Assembly: GCA_017436845.1 (NCBI GenBank)
Contig: JAFSCJ010000006.1
Span: 1-56,969 of the forward strand
Length of the DNA: 56,969 nt
Origin: Muribaculaceae bacterium
Lineage (GTDB): Bacteria; Bacteroidota; Bacteroidia; Bacteroidales; Muribaculaceae
Reading direction: 5' to 3'
Part shown: positions 26,442 to 34,645 of the stretch, piece after piece
Numbering within the stretch: position 1 is the first letter of the stretch
Layout of the letters: every line of letters begins with the position of its first letter
Position numbers and translations under genes: made by a program
The notes under the pieces: generated by a model
Told to the model about the DNA's origin: nothing
What the model saw: the letters and a program-made list of their open reading frames with translations, nothing else
The model's database searches: none

Positions 26442-26654
26442 TAGCGTCTTTCCGACGCGTTTGGTCGTTTACCTTGATCCGAGGGTTTTGTTTCATTCAA
26501 CCCCCGGCTACTGAAATTTAGCCCTTCGGGCAAAATAAATATTTTGGAAATAGAAAGCAAGCCCGACAGAGCTTACATTTGAATAGCCGGGGGTGGAGCA
26601 ATGCGATACCTCCGGGAAAAGATGCCACCGGCAAAATGCGTCGGAAAGACGCTA
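26442..26654 (+). repeat. Structured intergenic repeat, copy A (full length)
   Basis: This 213-bp element is bounded by a perfect 17-bp inverted repeat: TAGCGTCTTTCCGACGC at 26442-26458 and its complement at 26638-26654. Inside are a second perfect inverted pair (CCCCCGGCTA at 26501-26510 with its complement at 26584-26593) and a GCCC-TTC-GGGC hairpin. The right half recurs at 27424-27534, and the middle at 31898-31975. Confidence 0.85.
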
Positions 26655-26693
26655 CAGAAAAACAAAGATAACGCCTTCTATTACGGGTTTGTC

Positions 26694-26948
26694 TTAAAAT
26701 AATTCAGAGTGAGATCCAAGTCTGACTAATTTTATAATATTGCTTTCTTCATCAAGCCATATTAAAAGTAAATCACTTTCAATATGACATTCCATAAATC
26801 CGGAGTAATCACCACTTAATTTATGAGGCTTGTATATGCTTGGAAGAATACCGGTTTCTTGTAGTAGTGAGAGTACAATTTTGAGGTGTGCAATTTGTTT
26901 GGGCTTATTTTGAATACGTTTAAGGTCTTTCTTAAACTGACTTGTCAT
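26694..26948 (-). CDS. YafQ-type mRNA interferase toxin
   Basis: This RelE-superfamily toxin is 84 residues from the ATG at 26948, or 93 from a TTG at 26975 that would overlap the antitoxin by 14 nt. It matches YafQ: IYKPHKL, then CHIESDLLLIW, then RLGSHSELF. The key histidines, the aspartate and the last phenylalanine of E. coli YafQ (H50, H63, D67, H87, F91) all have counterparts; the tryptophan after the aspartate is leucine. It would cut mRNA in the ribosome. It follows its antitoxin. Confidence 0.9.
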   Translation of the reverse strand: MTSQFKKDLKRIQNKPKQIAHLKIVLSLLQETGILPSIYKPHKLSGDYSGFMECHIESDLLLIWLDEESNIIKLVRLGSHSELF

Positions 26949-26961
26949 TTTAAGGGTATTC

Positions 26962-27201
26962 TTATAAAGATGCAATTATAGTTTCAAGGTTTTTTGCATC
27001 TAAAGTCTCAAGGTTGCGATTTTCTCGCGCGTCTTTCATCGCTGCTAATGTAAGCTTGTTGGGATTGTTGTATATTGCATCCATTAAAACGCTTTCAACA
27101 TAATTGTTTAAGCTACGATTATCCCTTTCGGCAGCTTCTTTTAATTTATTTAGCAATTCCGAATTTAGTCTGAATGCTGTCTGTTTTCGTTCTGTAATCA
27201 T
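26962..27201 (-). CDS. Ribbon-helix-helix antitoxin of the YafQ pair
   Basis: This 79-residue protein has an N-terminal ribbon-helix-helix fold (TAFRLNSELLNKLKEAAERDNRSLNNYVESVLM) for DNA binding, followed by a charged tail (about 50-79) suited to wrap the toxin. It is the first gene of the pair. The region upstream (27215-27265) has repeated ATATAACA-like units around a promoter and is a probable autoregulatory operator. Confidence 0.9.
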   Translation of the reverse strand: MITERKQTAFRLNSELLNKLKEAAERDNRSLNNYVESVLMDAIYNNPNKLTLAAMKDARENRNLETLDAKNLETIIASL

Positions 27202-27219
27202 AGTGGTTAGCGTTAGTTA

Positions 27220-27262
27220 TTATATTATATATAACAAAAGTATAACATATATATAACATATA
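27220..27262 (-). promoter_or_regulatory. Promoter and likely operator of the toxin-antitoxin pair
   Basis: A TACTTTTG element (complement of 27235-27242) sits within AT-rich repeats in which TATAACA recurs three times (about 27230, 27241 and 27253). Self-repression by the antitoxin is inferred from this layout. Confidence 0.5.
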
Positions 27263-27423
27263 CAAATTTACAATGTAAAAGTTTTGTCGTAGATAAATTT
27301 ACGTAACTATAATTTTGTTGGCACAGGCGTCATGATATCAGATCCCCAAGGGTATTTATTTAACCTTAACATTTACCGCACATTGTGGCTCTACGAGACT
27401 CGTGTGCAGAGCAAAGTATGTAT

Positions 27424-27534
27424 CAAGAAATAAGACAAGCCCGACAGGGCTTACATTTGAATAGCCGGGGGGTGGAGCAATGCGACACCTCCGGGAAAAG
27501 ATGCCCACCGGCAAAATGCGTCGGAAAGACGCTA
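27424..27534 (+). repeat. Structured intergenic repeat, copy B (right half)
   Basis: Over about 100 nt this copy differs from copy A at only four places (two substitutions and two single-base insertions). It ends with the same 17-bp terminal repeat (27518-27534). The left half is missing and is replaced by unrelated sequence containing a GCTCT-ACGAG-A-CTCGT-AGAGC-like hairpin. An AAGCCC-GACA-GGGCTT hairpin is intact. A short frame at 27385-27594 within it is not a gene. Confidence 0.85.
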
Positions 27535-27540
27535 CACAAA

Positions 27541-27573
27541 AAAATAGGAAAGATGCTTCTTTCCTATTTTTTT
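27541..27573. terminator. Bidirectional terminator hairpin
   Basis: A perfect 13-bp stem (AAAATAGGAAAGA and TCTTTCCTATTTT) has loop TGCT and ends in T's on both strands. Confidence 0.75.
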
Positions 27574-27575
27574 AA

Positions 27576-27626
27576 TTCCTCCTCTGTAAAATAAGGGAGG
27601 TGGCACAACGTGCCGGAGGGATTTTA
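27576..27626. repeat. REP-like palindromic segment
   Basis: It contains nested short inverted repeats: CCTCC (27579 region) with GGAGG (27596-27600), and GGCAC-AAC-GTGCC (27602-27614), then a GGAGG. It lies just past the stop of the large secreted protein and may help end or stabilise its mRNA. Confidence 0.45.
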
Positions 27627-27634
27627 ATCCTCAA

Positions 27635-30600
27635 TTAATTCTTTGCAATCTTCACCGGAGCGAGATTATTTACGCGAACGAAATAAGTTCCTACTTCAAG
27701 ATCATCTACCGCAATCGTCATGGCACATTCGCCATCGCCTTGTAGCGACTTGACGACAGCACCTGCTGCGGAATAGATAGCAACTTGTTCAATCGCTTCA
27801 GCGGCTTTGATTGTTACCGATACCGTTGCCGGTACAGGATAAACCACAACGTTGTTCACAGCTCCTGCAACCTCTATTTCTTCAACAGCAGTAGTAACAC
27901 CACCATTTACCGGAGTTGCGCCACCGGTAGCTGTAGAGCTGATTTTTGAGTTACCCGAAGCATAGTTGGCTGCTACAGTATAGGTGTAATTCAAGGCACT
28001 ATTGTTCCCGTCATAGTCAGTAGCTCCACCATTTACTGTTGTGTCAAAGTCTTTCACATAGAATGTCGCCATTGGCACGTTGGCTTCTTCTGCTTGGGTG
28101 AAATCATAATTGCCGGGGATAGTGAATGTTGCCGATGTTGCTTCTACTGTAGAACGTGCCGAATAAGTCTCTGCTGCAATGTCAACAGGCAATGCAACAT
28201 AATCTTTGGCATATCCTTCAGTAATCAATGGTAAACCGAGTGATTGTTTTGGGTCATAGAGCATCACCTCTGTAACATCTGATTTACCATTAGAAGCCAA
28301 TGTCATGGTATAAGACGATACAGGAGCATCAGCATTGGGTTTGGTTATATCCATGTTCACCCAATAAACTTTCCAATAAGCGTCATCTTTGTCATATTCA
28401 CCTTTGGCAGGATTGCCGTAGTAGTCGGCGTCCCAGTCGCCCCATTCGTGATTTTGGTAGTAATATACGGTGGGTTTTATGCTTGGAGCCACAGGAGTAT
28501 ATGATTTAGCACATGTCTCAGTAATCTCAGAATCGCTATATACAAACTCTCCATCAACAATCCAATATTCGGCTGTTACTACTGCGGTAAACTCTTTACC
28601 TACTGCCGAGCCATCATTGTTGATATCAAGCACATCAAGGTCATAGGCTTTAAAGTGGAATTGGTTTATTGTTGCACCGGTCGCATCGACAGTTTTTGAA
28701 TATGTGAGGTTTTCAATCGCGTTACCATTGTCGTCAAGTACTGCTCCCACATTATTGGTCAACTCACCTAAACCGCTCACTTTGAATGAGAATGATGCAA
28801 CAGGGTTGGCTCTGTTGGTATCATCACTACGGAACAATTGTAGGTTGTAGCCTTGCAAACTAAACTCCTTGTTGCTGTCAAATGCAACACCATTCCATGT
28901 TGCAGTAGCGTCATATTGCTTCAATTCTTCAATCCCATCTTCGTTAGTCTCTGTTACTGCCTCGATTGAGAAATCGTTCCATTCAGGCTCCGGCGCAACA
29001 AAATCAATTGTTACCGAGGTAGATATTTCCGATACCTCACCATCGTAGCAGTTGAAGTTAGGGACGATGATATAAGCATAAGTCAACGGATAAATCTTTT
29101 TGTTAGTACTGGAGACAGCAAATTCTACCCCTTCATGAACAAATTGGCAAGTAGCATCTTCGGTCATACCGGCATTATACCAATAATCTTCTCCGGATGT
29201 TCCTCCAGCCGGATTTAAATAAACAACCTCATTGTTTTCATTTACATAGCTCACTTGGTATTTTACAAGATAATTTGTGGGTTGTTCAGTCCATGAATCG
29301 GGTGCTTCCCAAGTTACAGTGATATTTGGCTCATAGTTGTTTGACACAACTTCAGCCTCAGTGCTTCCCACTGTACCGGTTACCTCTACAGGGTCATTGA
29401 TGTCAATATCTGAGCCTGTAGCAGTAATTAAATATTTATACATATATTTATTGGGAACATATACATACAACCCTAATGTATTATCATCAATCTTCTCAAA
29501 TTCGCACCATGCATTTACACTTATGTCTAATGAATTAGTTGCAAGTGTCAGTGTTGTTAAAGTTTGTCCCTTAGTTAAATCCTCAATAACTATCTTACCA
29601 TCACGTGATGTAGAGTTTGGTCTAACAAGCAACTTATGCCCTTGAAGATATGCAATATCTGAAGAAAATACAGCTCCAGATAAAGCTCCTTGTGTCGTTG
29701 CAACTTTAGTTGCGCTGATTGATTTATCAGCATTTATTTTGCAGTCATACACACCTACTTGTCCCTGATAAATATATTCATTGTCAGCATATGGGACGAA
29801 TGTTGCTTGTGTTGGATAACCGGCAAGATTATCAACATCTCCGTCTCCATCGGAATCAATATCGGGGAATGTATATGTTTCTTGAGTTCCAATTGCTCCA
29901 TTATTTATATTGATTTTAACAATTGTTTTCCCATCAGTAAACCACAATGCACCAACTCCATTATAACAGTTGCCGGATGCTTTCCAAAAGTCGGTACGTC
30001 CGGCACCATTTCCACCTTGTAAATTAGTGGTATATGTGCTTAAACTTATTTCTTTGTATGAAGTTGTCGAAACTGGGTTACCAAAGCTTGTAGCCTTATA
30101 TACACGAACTTTCGTCACCTTATTATAATATATAATCCCACATGCCATGATAAGGTTATTAGAATCATCAGAAGCAATTCCCCATCCCGGCATATACCCT
30201 CCATTTTGAAAACCTTGTGCGGCTTCTGATTTTGACATATTTTGATACCAACCATTGGTTGACGCTGATGTTGATCTTGGATATGTCACATAGCAAACAT
30301 CATTTGCTGCCGCCATCTGTTTACCATAATAGCCACTGGAACTTATTAATCCAGATACATCCTTTTGATTTGAAAGATTAATACTAAACGTAATCCCTGA
30401 TGATTCAATTGAATATCCGGTGGCATTGAGAAATGCTTTAGGATAAGAGATTTCGTTAGCTTTTACAGTAACAATTGTTGATTTCAAGCCTTGGCTTGCC
30501 GCTTGGTAACCGGCACATTCATAGTCAAGTGTATAGTCACCTGGCTCAAGGTCATAGAATACAAATGCTCCGTTGTATTCATCATCAGTAACATATCTGT

Positions 30601-31780
30601 ATTTAGCTGTTTCAGGCTTTTCTGAATTATATAGTCTGTTGCCATATTTGTCGCAAAGATATACGGTGCAATTATTCAATGGCTTGTATATATCATCGGT
30701 ACTTTGATTAGGAATATAGTAAGTGTGAGTAAAAGTTTGGTTACGGTCGCGCACGATGCCATAGATATAACCTGTTTTCTCTTTTTCCCAACCAAAATAA
30801 TCAGCAATAGCGTGAGCATAAGAAATTCCCTCTATCGCACACACGTCTTTGTTCATGTGTCTGTTAACCGATGGATAGTATGTGTGCATATATCCTTCCG
30901 ACAAACACCCAACGGCTCCATGTTTCATAACACCATAAAAGCCATAGTAAGTTGTATTGCTATATGTGTTGAGAGTTCCGGTGCCGCGGTTGCCATTTAA
31001 TGTAAATGAACCATTATTTAATAAATTAAAGTAGTCTTGCAAATTGACATCTCCACGTACATTATGCTCGGTTTTAAGTGGGGTATAGCCACTCACATAT
31101 TGATCTTTCCATTCTGTGGTGTAAGGCTCATGCTTTATGGTTGCCAAGTGAGAGTAAACCAATTTGCTAAATTCATAACTACTACCGGCTCCATTAAGAC
31201 CTGTACCAGCATAGTCCCAATTCTTTCCATACCCGGTATCAGTGAATGCAGTACTTCTATAGTCCTCACCTCGGTAAATAACAAGTGGGTAGTTTTCGTT
31301 GCTACCTATTGTCTCATCGGGAGAAGCATTTGAGTGAACAGAGATAAAAATATCTGGAGAATATTTCTCAACTTCTACAGCAATATCGGTACTTAGACCG
31401 CGGTCAGTAGAGTTGCCATTTGTGATGCGCGACATTACAAGATGTTGATTTTTGTAATTGTTTGCGTCAAATAATGCATTTGAGCCATATTCGGGTACAC
31501 CATAATCAACAAGTTTATGGTACATTGCCAAACATTTCCATAAGTTAGTGTTTGATTCAAAGAATGCAGTAGTGTCATTGGCTGTAGTAGCCGTCGTAAC
31601 ATTAGCTCCACGCTTAACTGTTCCCATTGGACGGCAATTGCTATTCCATCCACCATGTCCGGGGTTGATGTAGATTTTTACATCTTTGGGGTCTTTTTTC
31701 ACAACAGCAGCGTTGCTTGTAAGGGTTGGTGCCACTAACAGTGCGCCTGCAGCAAGCATCGTAATACGTTTTAAATTCAT
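27635..31780 (-). CDS. Giant secreted N-acetylmuramoyl-L-alanine amidase with type IX secretion signal
   Basis: I start this at the ATG at 31780 (1381 residues), giving signal peptide MNLKRITMLAAGALLVAP. An amidase_3 domain follows (about 30-330): zinc ligands in YINPGHGGWNSN, FFESN and ISVHSNAS, and a catalytic Glu in GCLSEGYMH. It would cut between MurNAc and L-Ala. Next come a carboxypeptidase-like beta segment, a calcium-type DSDGDGDVD loop, several fibronectin-III-like domains, and a C-terminal domain (VVYPVPATVSVTI to VNNLAPVKIAKN) typical of type IX cargo. It should therefore be surface bound or released. Confidence 0.9.
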   Translation of the reverse strand: MNLKRITMLAAGALLVAPTLTSNAAVVKKDPKDVKIYINPGHGGWNSNCRPMGTVKRGANVTTATTANDTTAFFESNTNLWKCLAMYHKLVDYGVPEYGSNALFDANNYKNQHLVMSRITNGNSTDRGLSTDIAVEVEKYSPDIFISVHSNASPDETIGSNENYPLVIYRGEDYRSTAFTDTGYGKNWDYAGTGLNGAGSSYEFSKLVYSHLATIKHEPYTTEWKDQYVSGYTPLKTEHNVRGDVNLQDYFNLLNNGSFTLNGNRGTGTLNTYSNTTYYGFYGVMKHGAVGCLSEGYMHTYYPSVNRHMNKDVCAIEGISYAHAIADYFGWEKEKTGYIYGIVRDRNQTFTHTYYIPNQSTDDIYKPLNNCTVYLCDKYGNRLYNSEKPETAKYRYVTDDEYNGAFVFYDLEPGDYTLDYECAGYQAASQGLKSTIVTVKANEISYPKAFLNATGYSIESSGITFSINLSNQKDVSGLISSSGYYGKQMAAANDVCYVTYPRSTSASTNGWYQNMSKSEAAQGFQNGGYMPGWGIASDDSNNLIMACGIIYYNKVTKVRVYKATSFGNPVSTTSYKEISLSTYTTNLQGGNGAGRTDFWKASGNCYNGVGALWFTDGKTIVKININNGAIGTQETYTFPDIDSDGDGDVDNLAGYPTQATFVPYADNEYIYQGQVGVYDCKINADKSISATKVATTQGALSGAVFSSDIAYLQGHKLLVRPNSTSRDGKIVIEDLTKGQTLTTLTLATNSLDISVNAWCEFEKIDDNTLGLYVYVPNKYMYKYLITATGSDIDINDPVEVTGTVGSTEAEVVSNNYEPNITVTWEAPDSWTEQPTNYLVKYQVSYVNENNEVVYLNPAGGTSGEDYWYNAGMTEDATCQFVHEGVEFAVSSTNKKIYPLTYAYIIVPNFNCYDGEVSEISTSVTIDFVAPEPEWNDFSIEAVTETNEDGIEELKQYDATATWNGVAFDSNKEFSLQGYNLQLFRSDDTNRANPVASFSFKVSGLGELTNNVGAVLDDNGNAIENLTYSKTVDATGATINQFHFKAYDLDVLDINNDGSAVGKEFTAVVTAEYWIVDGEFVYSDSEITETCAKSYTPVAPSIKPTVYYYQNHEWGDWDADYYGNPAKGEYDKDDAYWKVYWVNMDITKPNADAPVSSYTMTLASNGKSDVTEVMLYDPKQSLGLPLITEGYAKDYVALPVDIAAETYSARSTVEATSATFTIPGNYDFTQAEEANVPMATFYVKDFDTTVNGGATDYDGNNSALNYTYTVAANYASGNSKISSTATGGATPVNGGVTTAVEEIEVAGAVNNVVVYPVPATVSVTIKAAEAIEQVAIYSAAGAVVKSLQGDGECAMTIAVDDLEVGTYFVRVNNLAPVKIAKN

Positions 31781-31833
31781 GGTTGTTATAAAGTAAATTG
31801 TAATTATTTGATTTATCATTGGTTATGAAAATG

Positions 31834-31841
31834 CAAAGATA
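31834..31841 (-). promoter_or_regulatory. Promoter of the secreted amidase
   Basis: Minus strand TATCTTTG (complement of 31834-31841), giving a leader of about 48 nt. Confidence 0.6.
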
Positions 31842-31897
31842 CAAATAAAAAGTAAAAATTAAAAAGTAAGGTGAAAAATAATGTGAATAACCTATTA

Positions 31898-31975
31898 AGA
31901 TTTAGCCCTTTGGGCAAATAGATATTCTGAAAATAGGAAGCAAGCCCGATAGGGCTTGCGTATAAATGACAGGGG
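31898..31975 (+). repeat. Structured intergenic repeat, copy C (central part)
   Basis: This copy aligns with positions 26515-26593 of copy A at roughly three quarters identity. Hairpins are kept although bases differ: GCCC-TTT-GGGC and AAGCCC-GATA-GGGCTT. It ends with GGGGG-TAT-CCCCC instead of the long-range pair. Terminal repeats are absent. Confidence 0.75.
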
Positions 31976-32000
31976 GTATCCCCCAAGATGTTTTTTTATT

Positions 32001-32354
32001 TTACCATTTAATGGTTACGGCGACAGATTGTAGTTGCGCGCTAATAGGGGGGGTAATCTTTGCAATGTGTATCATCCCGCCTTGGATTTTTGGGAAACGA
32101 GATATGAGTGAACTGCGAATGCGTCCTGCGACATGCTCAATCAGTTGAGATGGTTTTGCCATTTCAATTTTTATAACGTCAACAACCTCAGAGTAGTTAA
32201 GCGTCGATTCTATGTTGTCGTTAATGAGCGCATCTTCGATGGGGTAGCGCAAATGTGCGGTTACCTCAAATGTGTTGCCGGTGATGTTCTCTTGTGGCGA
32301 CACTCCATGATGTGCTTTGATGCGAAGGTTGTTGATTTCGATTGTCGCTTTCAT
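32001..32354 (-). CDS. folB: Dihydroneopterin aldolase
   Basis: FolB converts 7,8-dihydroneopterin to 6-hydroxymethyl-dihydropterin and glycolaldehyde in folate synthesis. It is a small T-fold protein of 117 residues. Family features are INNLRIKAHHGVSPQE at the start, the catalytic Glu and Tyr region LNYSEVVDVI, HVAGRI, and a final AVTIKW. It follows rnr by 43 nt and has its own promoter. Confidence 0.92.
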   Translation of the reverse strand: MKATIEINNLRIKAHHGVSPQENITGNTFEVTAHLRYPIEDALINDNIESTLNYSEVVDVIKIEMAKPSQLIEHVAGRIRSSLISRFPKIQGGMIHIAKITPPISAQLQSVAVTIKW

Positions 32355-32379
32355 TGGTTTTATTTCTTATCGTAAAGTA

Positions 32380-32387
32380 CAAAGATA
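32380..32387 (-). promoter_or_regulatory. Promoter of folB
   Basis: Minus strand TATCTTTG (complement of 32380-32387), 25 nt before the folB start; the -33 region would lie in the 3' end of rnr. Confidence 0.5.
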
Positions 32388-32397
32388 GTATATAAAT

Positions 32398-34539
32398 TTA
32401 TTTTTTCATATCGGCAAGTGCAAAATCGAGTTGTTTGCGTTCAAGATTAGCTCGGGCAATCTGTACTCTGATTTTGTCGCCAAGTCGATAGCGGGTGTTG
32501 CTACGACGGCCAACGAGGCAGTAGTTGCGTTCATCAAAATCATAATAGTCATCGGCAAGGTCGCGCACCGGGACAAGTCCTTCGCACTTGTTATCGTCGA
32601 GTTCGACATATAATCCCCACTCGGTAACTCCTGAAATAACACCGTCGTATATTTCGCCGAGGTGGTCGCCAAGATATTCAACCTGTTTGTATTTGATAGA
32701 TGAACGCTCGGCATTGGCAGCAAGTTGTTCCATGTCAGAGGAGTGCTTGCACAGGTCTTCGAGTTTGTTGAGGTTTACGCTACGTCCTCCATTGAGATAG
32801 CGATCAAGAAGTCGATGTACCATCATGTCGGGGTAACGGCGAATGGGTGATGTAAAATGAGTGTAATAATCAAACCCCAGTCCATAGTGTCCTATGTTGG
32901 CAGTAGTGTAGACGGCTTTTGCCATCGAGCGTATCGCAAGTGTTGATAGAAGATTTTCTTCCCCTTTGCCTTTTACGTCGCAGAGCATGCGGTTGATGGA
33001 ACGGTTTACGTCTTTAGGCGAGCCTTGGTTTTTTACTTTGTAGCCGAAGGTGCGCGAGAGTGCTGCAAGATCTGATAGCTTGCCGGGATCGGGTTGGTCG
33101 TGAACACGATAAACAAAAGCTTTTGGCTTTTTGTGGTCGGCGGGCTTTCCTATTGCTTGCGCAACTGTTTTATTAGCAAGCAACATGAATTCTTCGATGA
33201 GTTTATTGGCATCTTTCGACACTTTGAAATACACTCCTATGGGGTGTCCTGTTTCGTCGATGTCAAATCTTACCTCATGGCGGTCAAATTCCACTGCTCC
33301 GTTTTCATATCGTTGACTACGCATGATTTTAGCCATGCTGTCGAGCATGAGTATCTCATGAGCATAATCGCCTTTGCCGGTTTCGATAATTTCTTGCGCT
33401 TCTTCATAGGTAAATCGACGATTGCTTTTGGTAACGGTGCGGGCGATGTGGCGGTTGATGACGTTGGCGTTTGTGTCCATTTCAAAAATGCAAGAGAATG
33501 TGAGCTTCTCTTCGTTGGGACGCAATGAACAAATGCCATTACTGAGGTGCTCGGGGAGCATGGGGACAACGCGGTCAACAAGATATACCGATGTGGCGCG
33601 TTTTTGTGCTTCGCGGTCGATGATGGTATCGGGAGTTACATAATGGGTTACATCGGCAATGTGTACGCCCACTTCATAGTTGCCATTCTCCAATCGTCGG
33701 ATAGAAAGAGCGTCATCGAAGTCTTTGGCGTCTTTGGGGTCGATAGTGAAAGTGGTAACGTCTCTCATGTCAAGTCGAGAGTCAATTACATCAGGAGTGA
33801 TGCCTGCATCAATTTTGGCAGCTGCACGCTCAACGGCTTCGGGGTAGCGATAGGGTAGCCCGTATTCTGCGAGTATGGCGTGTATCTCGGCATTGTTTTC
33901 CCCTGTTTTGCCGAGGATATCAACTATTTCTCCTTGTGGATTTTTCATTTCCTCGGGCCAATTGGTGATGCGAGCAATGGCTTTGTCGCCTGTTACGCCA
34001 CCTTTTAGTTTGGCTTTAGGAATGAATATGTCGGTGGCAAGATATTTAGAGTCGGTCAATAAGTAGCCAAATGATTTTTCAACTTGTAGTGTGCCGATAA
34101 ATACTTGGTCGGCTTTTTCAATAATTTCAACAACTTCAGCTTCAGGCTCAGCCCCACGACGATGGGCTGCGATGATTACTTTTACTTTGTCTCCGTTAAG
34201 AGCATGCATTGAATTGCGTTCGGCCACGAAGATTGATTCTCCATCATTGTCGGTGATGACGCTGTTTTTACCATTGCTGCGACGCACGAATACTCCGGTC
34301 ATTACATTGCTGCGATGAGGGGATTTGTATTTGCCCGGAGTTGTTTCGATGAGGTCTCCGTCAAATGCCATTTCGGCAAGAATCATGGCTACGGATTTTT
34401 GTTGCGCATGGGTGGTTGCCCCAATGGCATGAGAAACTTGTTTGTAATTAAACGTGTTGTTTTTCTGAGCGTTAATGAATTCACTGACTTTTAGCAGTAA
34501 TTCGGAGTTTCTCTTTTTTGATTTGTTTGAACGAGCCAT
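32398..34539 (-). CDS. rnr: Ribonuclease R
   Basis: This 713-residue RNase II/R-type 3'-5' exonuclease degrades structured RNA. Cold-shock domains occupy about 60-230, preceded by a helix-turn-helix-like N-terminus. The RNB catalytic domain begins near 260 with IDPKDAKDFDDALS, which carries the metal-binding aspartates, and includes HYGLGFDYYTHFTSPIRRYPDMMVHR. A C-terminal S1 domain contains YDGVISGVTEWGLYVELDDNKCEGLV. It stands alone downstream of gyrB; no clear TAnnTTTG lies just upstream (only TATCTTTA). Confidence 0.95.
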   Translation of the reverse strand: MARSNKSKKRNSELLLKVSEFINAQKNNTFNYKQVSHAIGATTHAQQKSVAMILAEMAFDGDLIETTPGKYKSPHRSNVMTGVFVRRSNGKNSVITDNDGESIFVAERNSMHALNGDKVKVIIAAHRRGAEPEAEVVEIIEKADQVFIGTLQVEKSFGYLLTDSKYLATDIFIPKAKLKGGVTGDKAIARITNWPEEMKNPQGEIVDILGKTGENNAEIHAILAEYGLPYRYPEAVERAAAKIDAGITPDVIDSRLDMRDVTTFTIDPKDAKDFDDALSIRRLENGNYEVGVHIADVTHYVTPDTIIDREAQKRATSVYLVDRVVPMLPEHLSNGICSLRPNEEKLTFSCIFEMDTNANVINRHIARTVTKSNRRFTYEEAQEIIETGKGDYAHEILMLDSMAKIMRSQRYENGAVEFDRHEVRFDIDETGHPIGVYFKVSKDANKLIEEFMLLANKTVAQAIGKPADHKKPKAFVYRVHDQPDPGKLSDLAALSRTFGYKVKNQGSPKDVNRSINRMLCDVKGKGEENLLSTLAIRSMAKAVYTTANIGHYGLGFDYYTHFTSPIRRYPDMMVHRLLDRYLNGGRSVNLNKLEDLCKHSSDMEQLAANAERSSIKYKQVEYLGDHLGEIYDGVISGVTEWGLYVELDDNKCEGLVPVRDLADDYYDFDERNYCLVGRRSNTRYRLGDKIRVQIARANLERKQLDFALADMKK

Positions 34540-34600
34540 GATTTATCGTTTTAGGTGTTATGTTTAAAGATAAACACTCGAAGAGGAGTTGGAGTTTTAG

Positions 34601-34639
34601 AATAAAGGCGCGCCGTAGTTTCTTGCGACACGCCTTATT
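34601..34639 (-). terminator. Hairpin after gyrB
   Basis: Minus strand AATAA-GGCGTGTCG and CGGCGCGCC-TTTATT form a 9-bp GC-rich stem with two wobbles. A weak T tract follows. It lies just after the gyrB stop. Confidence 0.6.
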
Positions 34640-34645
34640 GTGGGT

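Noticed and set aside
27385..27594. 69-residue rightward frame
   Set aside because: It lies over repeat copy B and the following terminator, and its codons simply follow the repeat.
26442..31975. CRISPR array formed by the repeats
   Set aside because: Only three unequal copies far apart, with genes between them; no short regular repeat-spacer pattern and no cas gene.
33094..33528. 144-residue rightward frame opposite rnr
   Set aside because: It is a shadow of the ribonuclease R gene; no own promoter and no recognisable domain.
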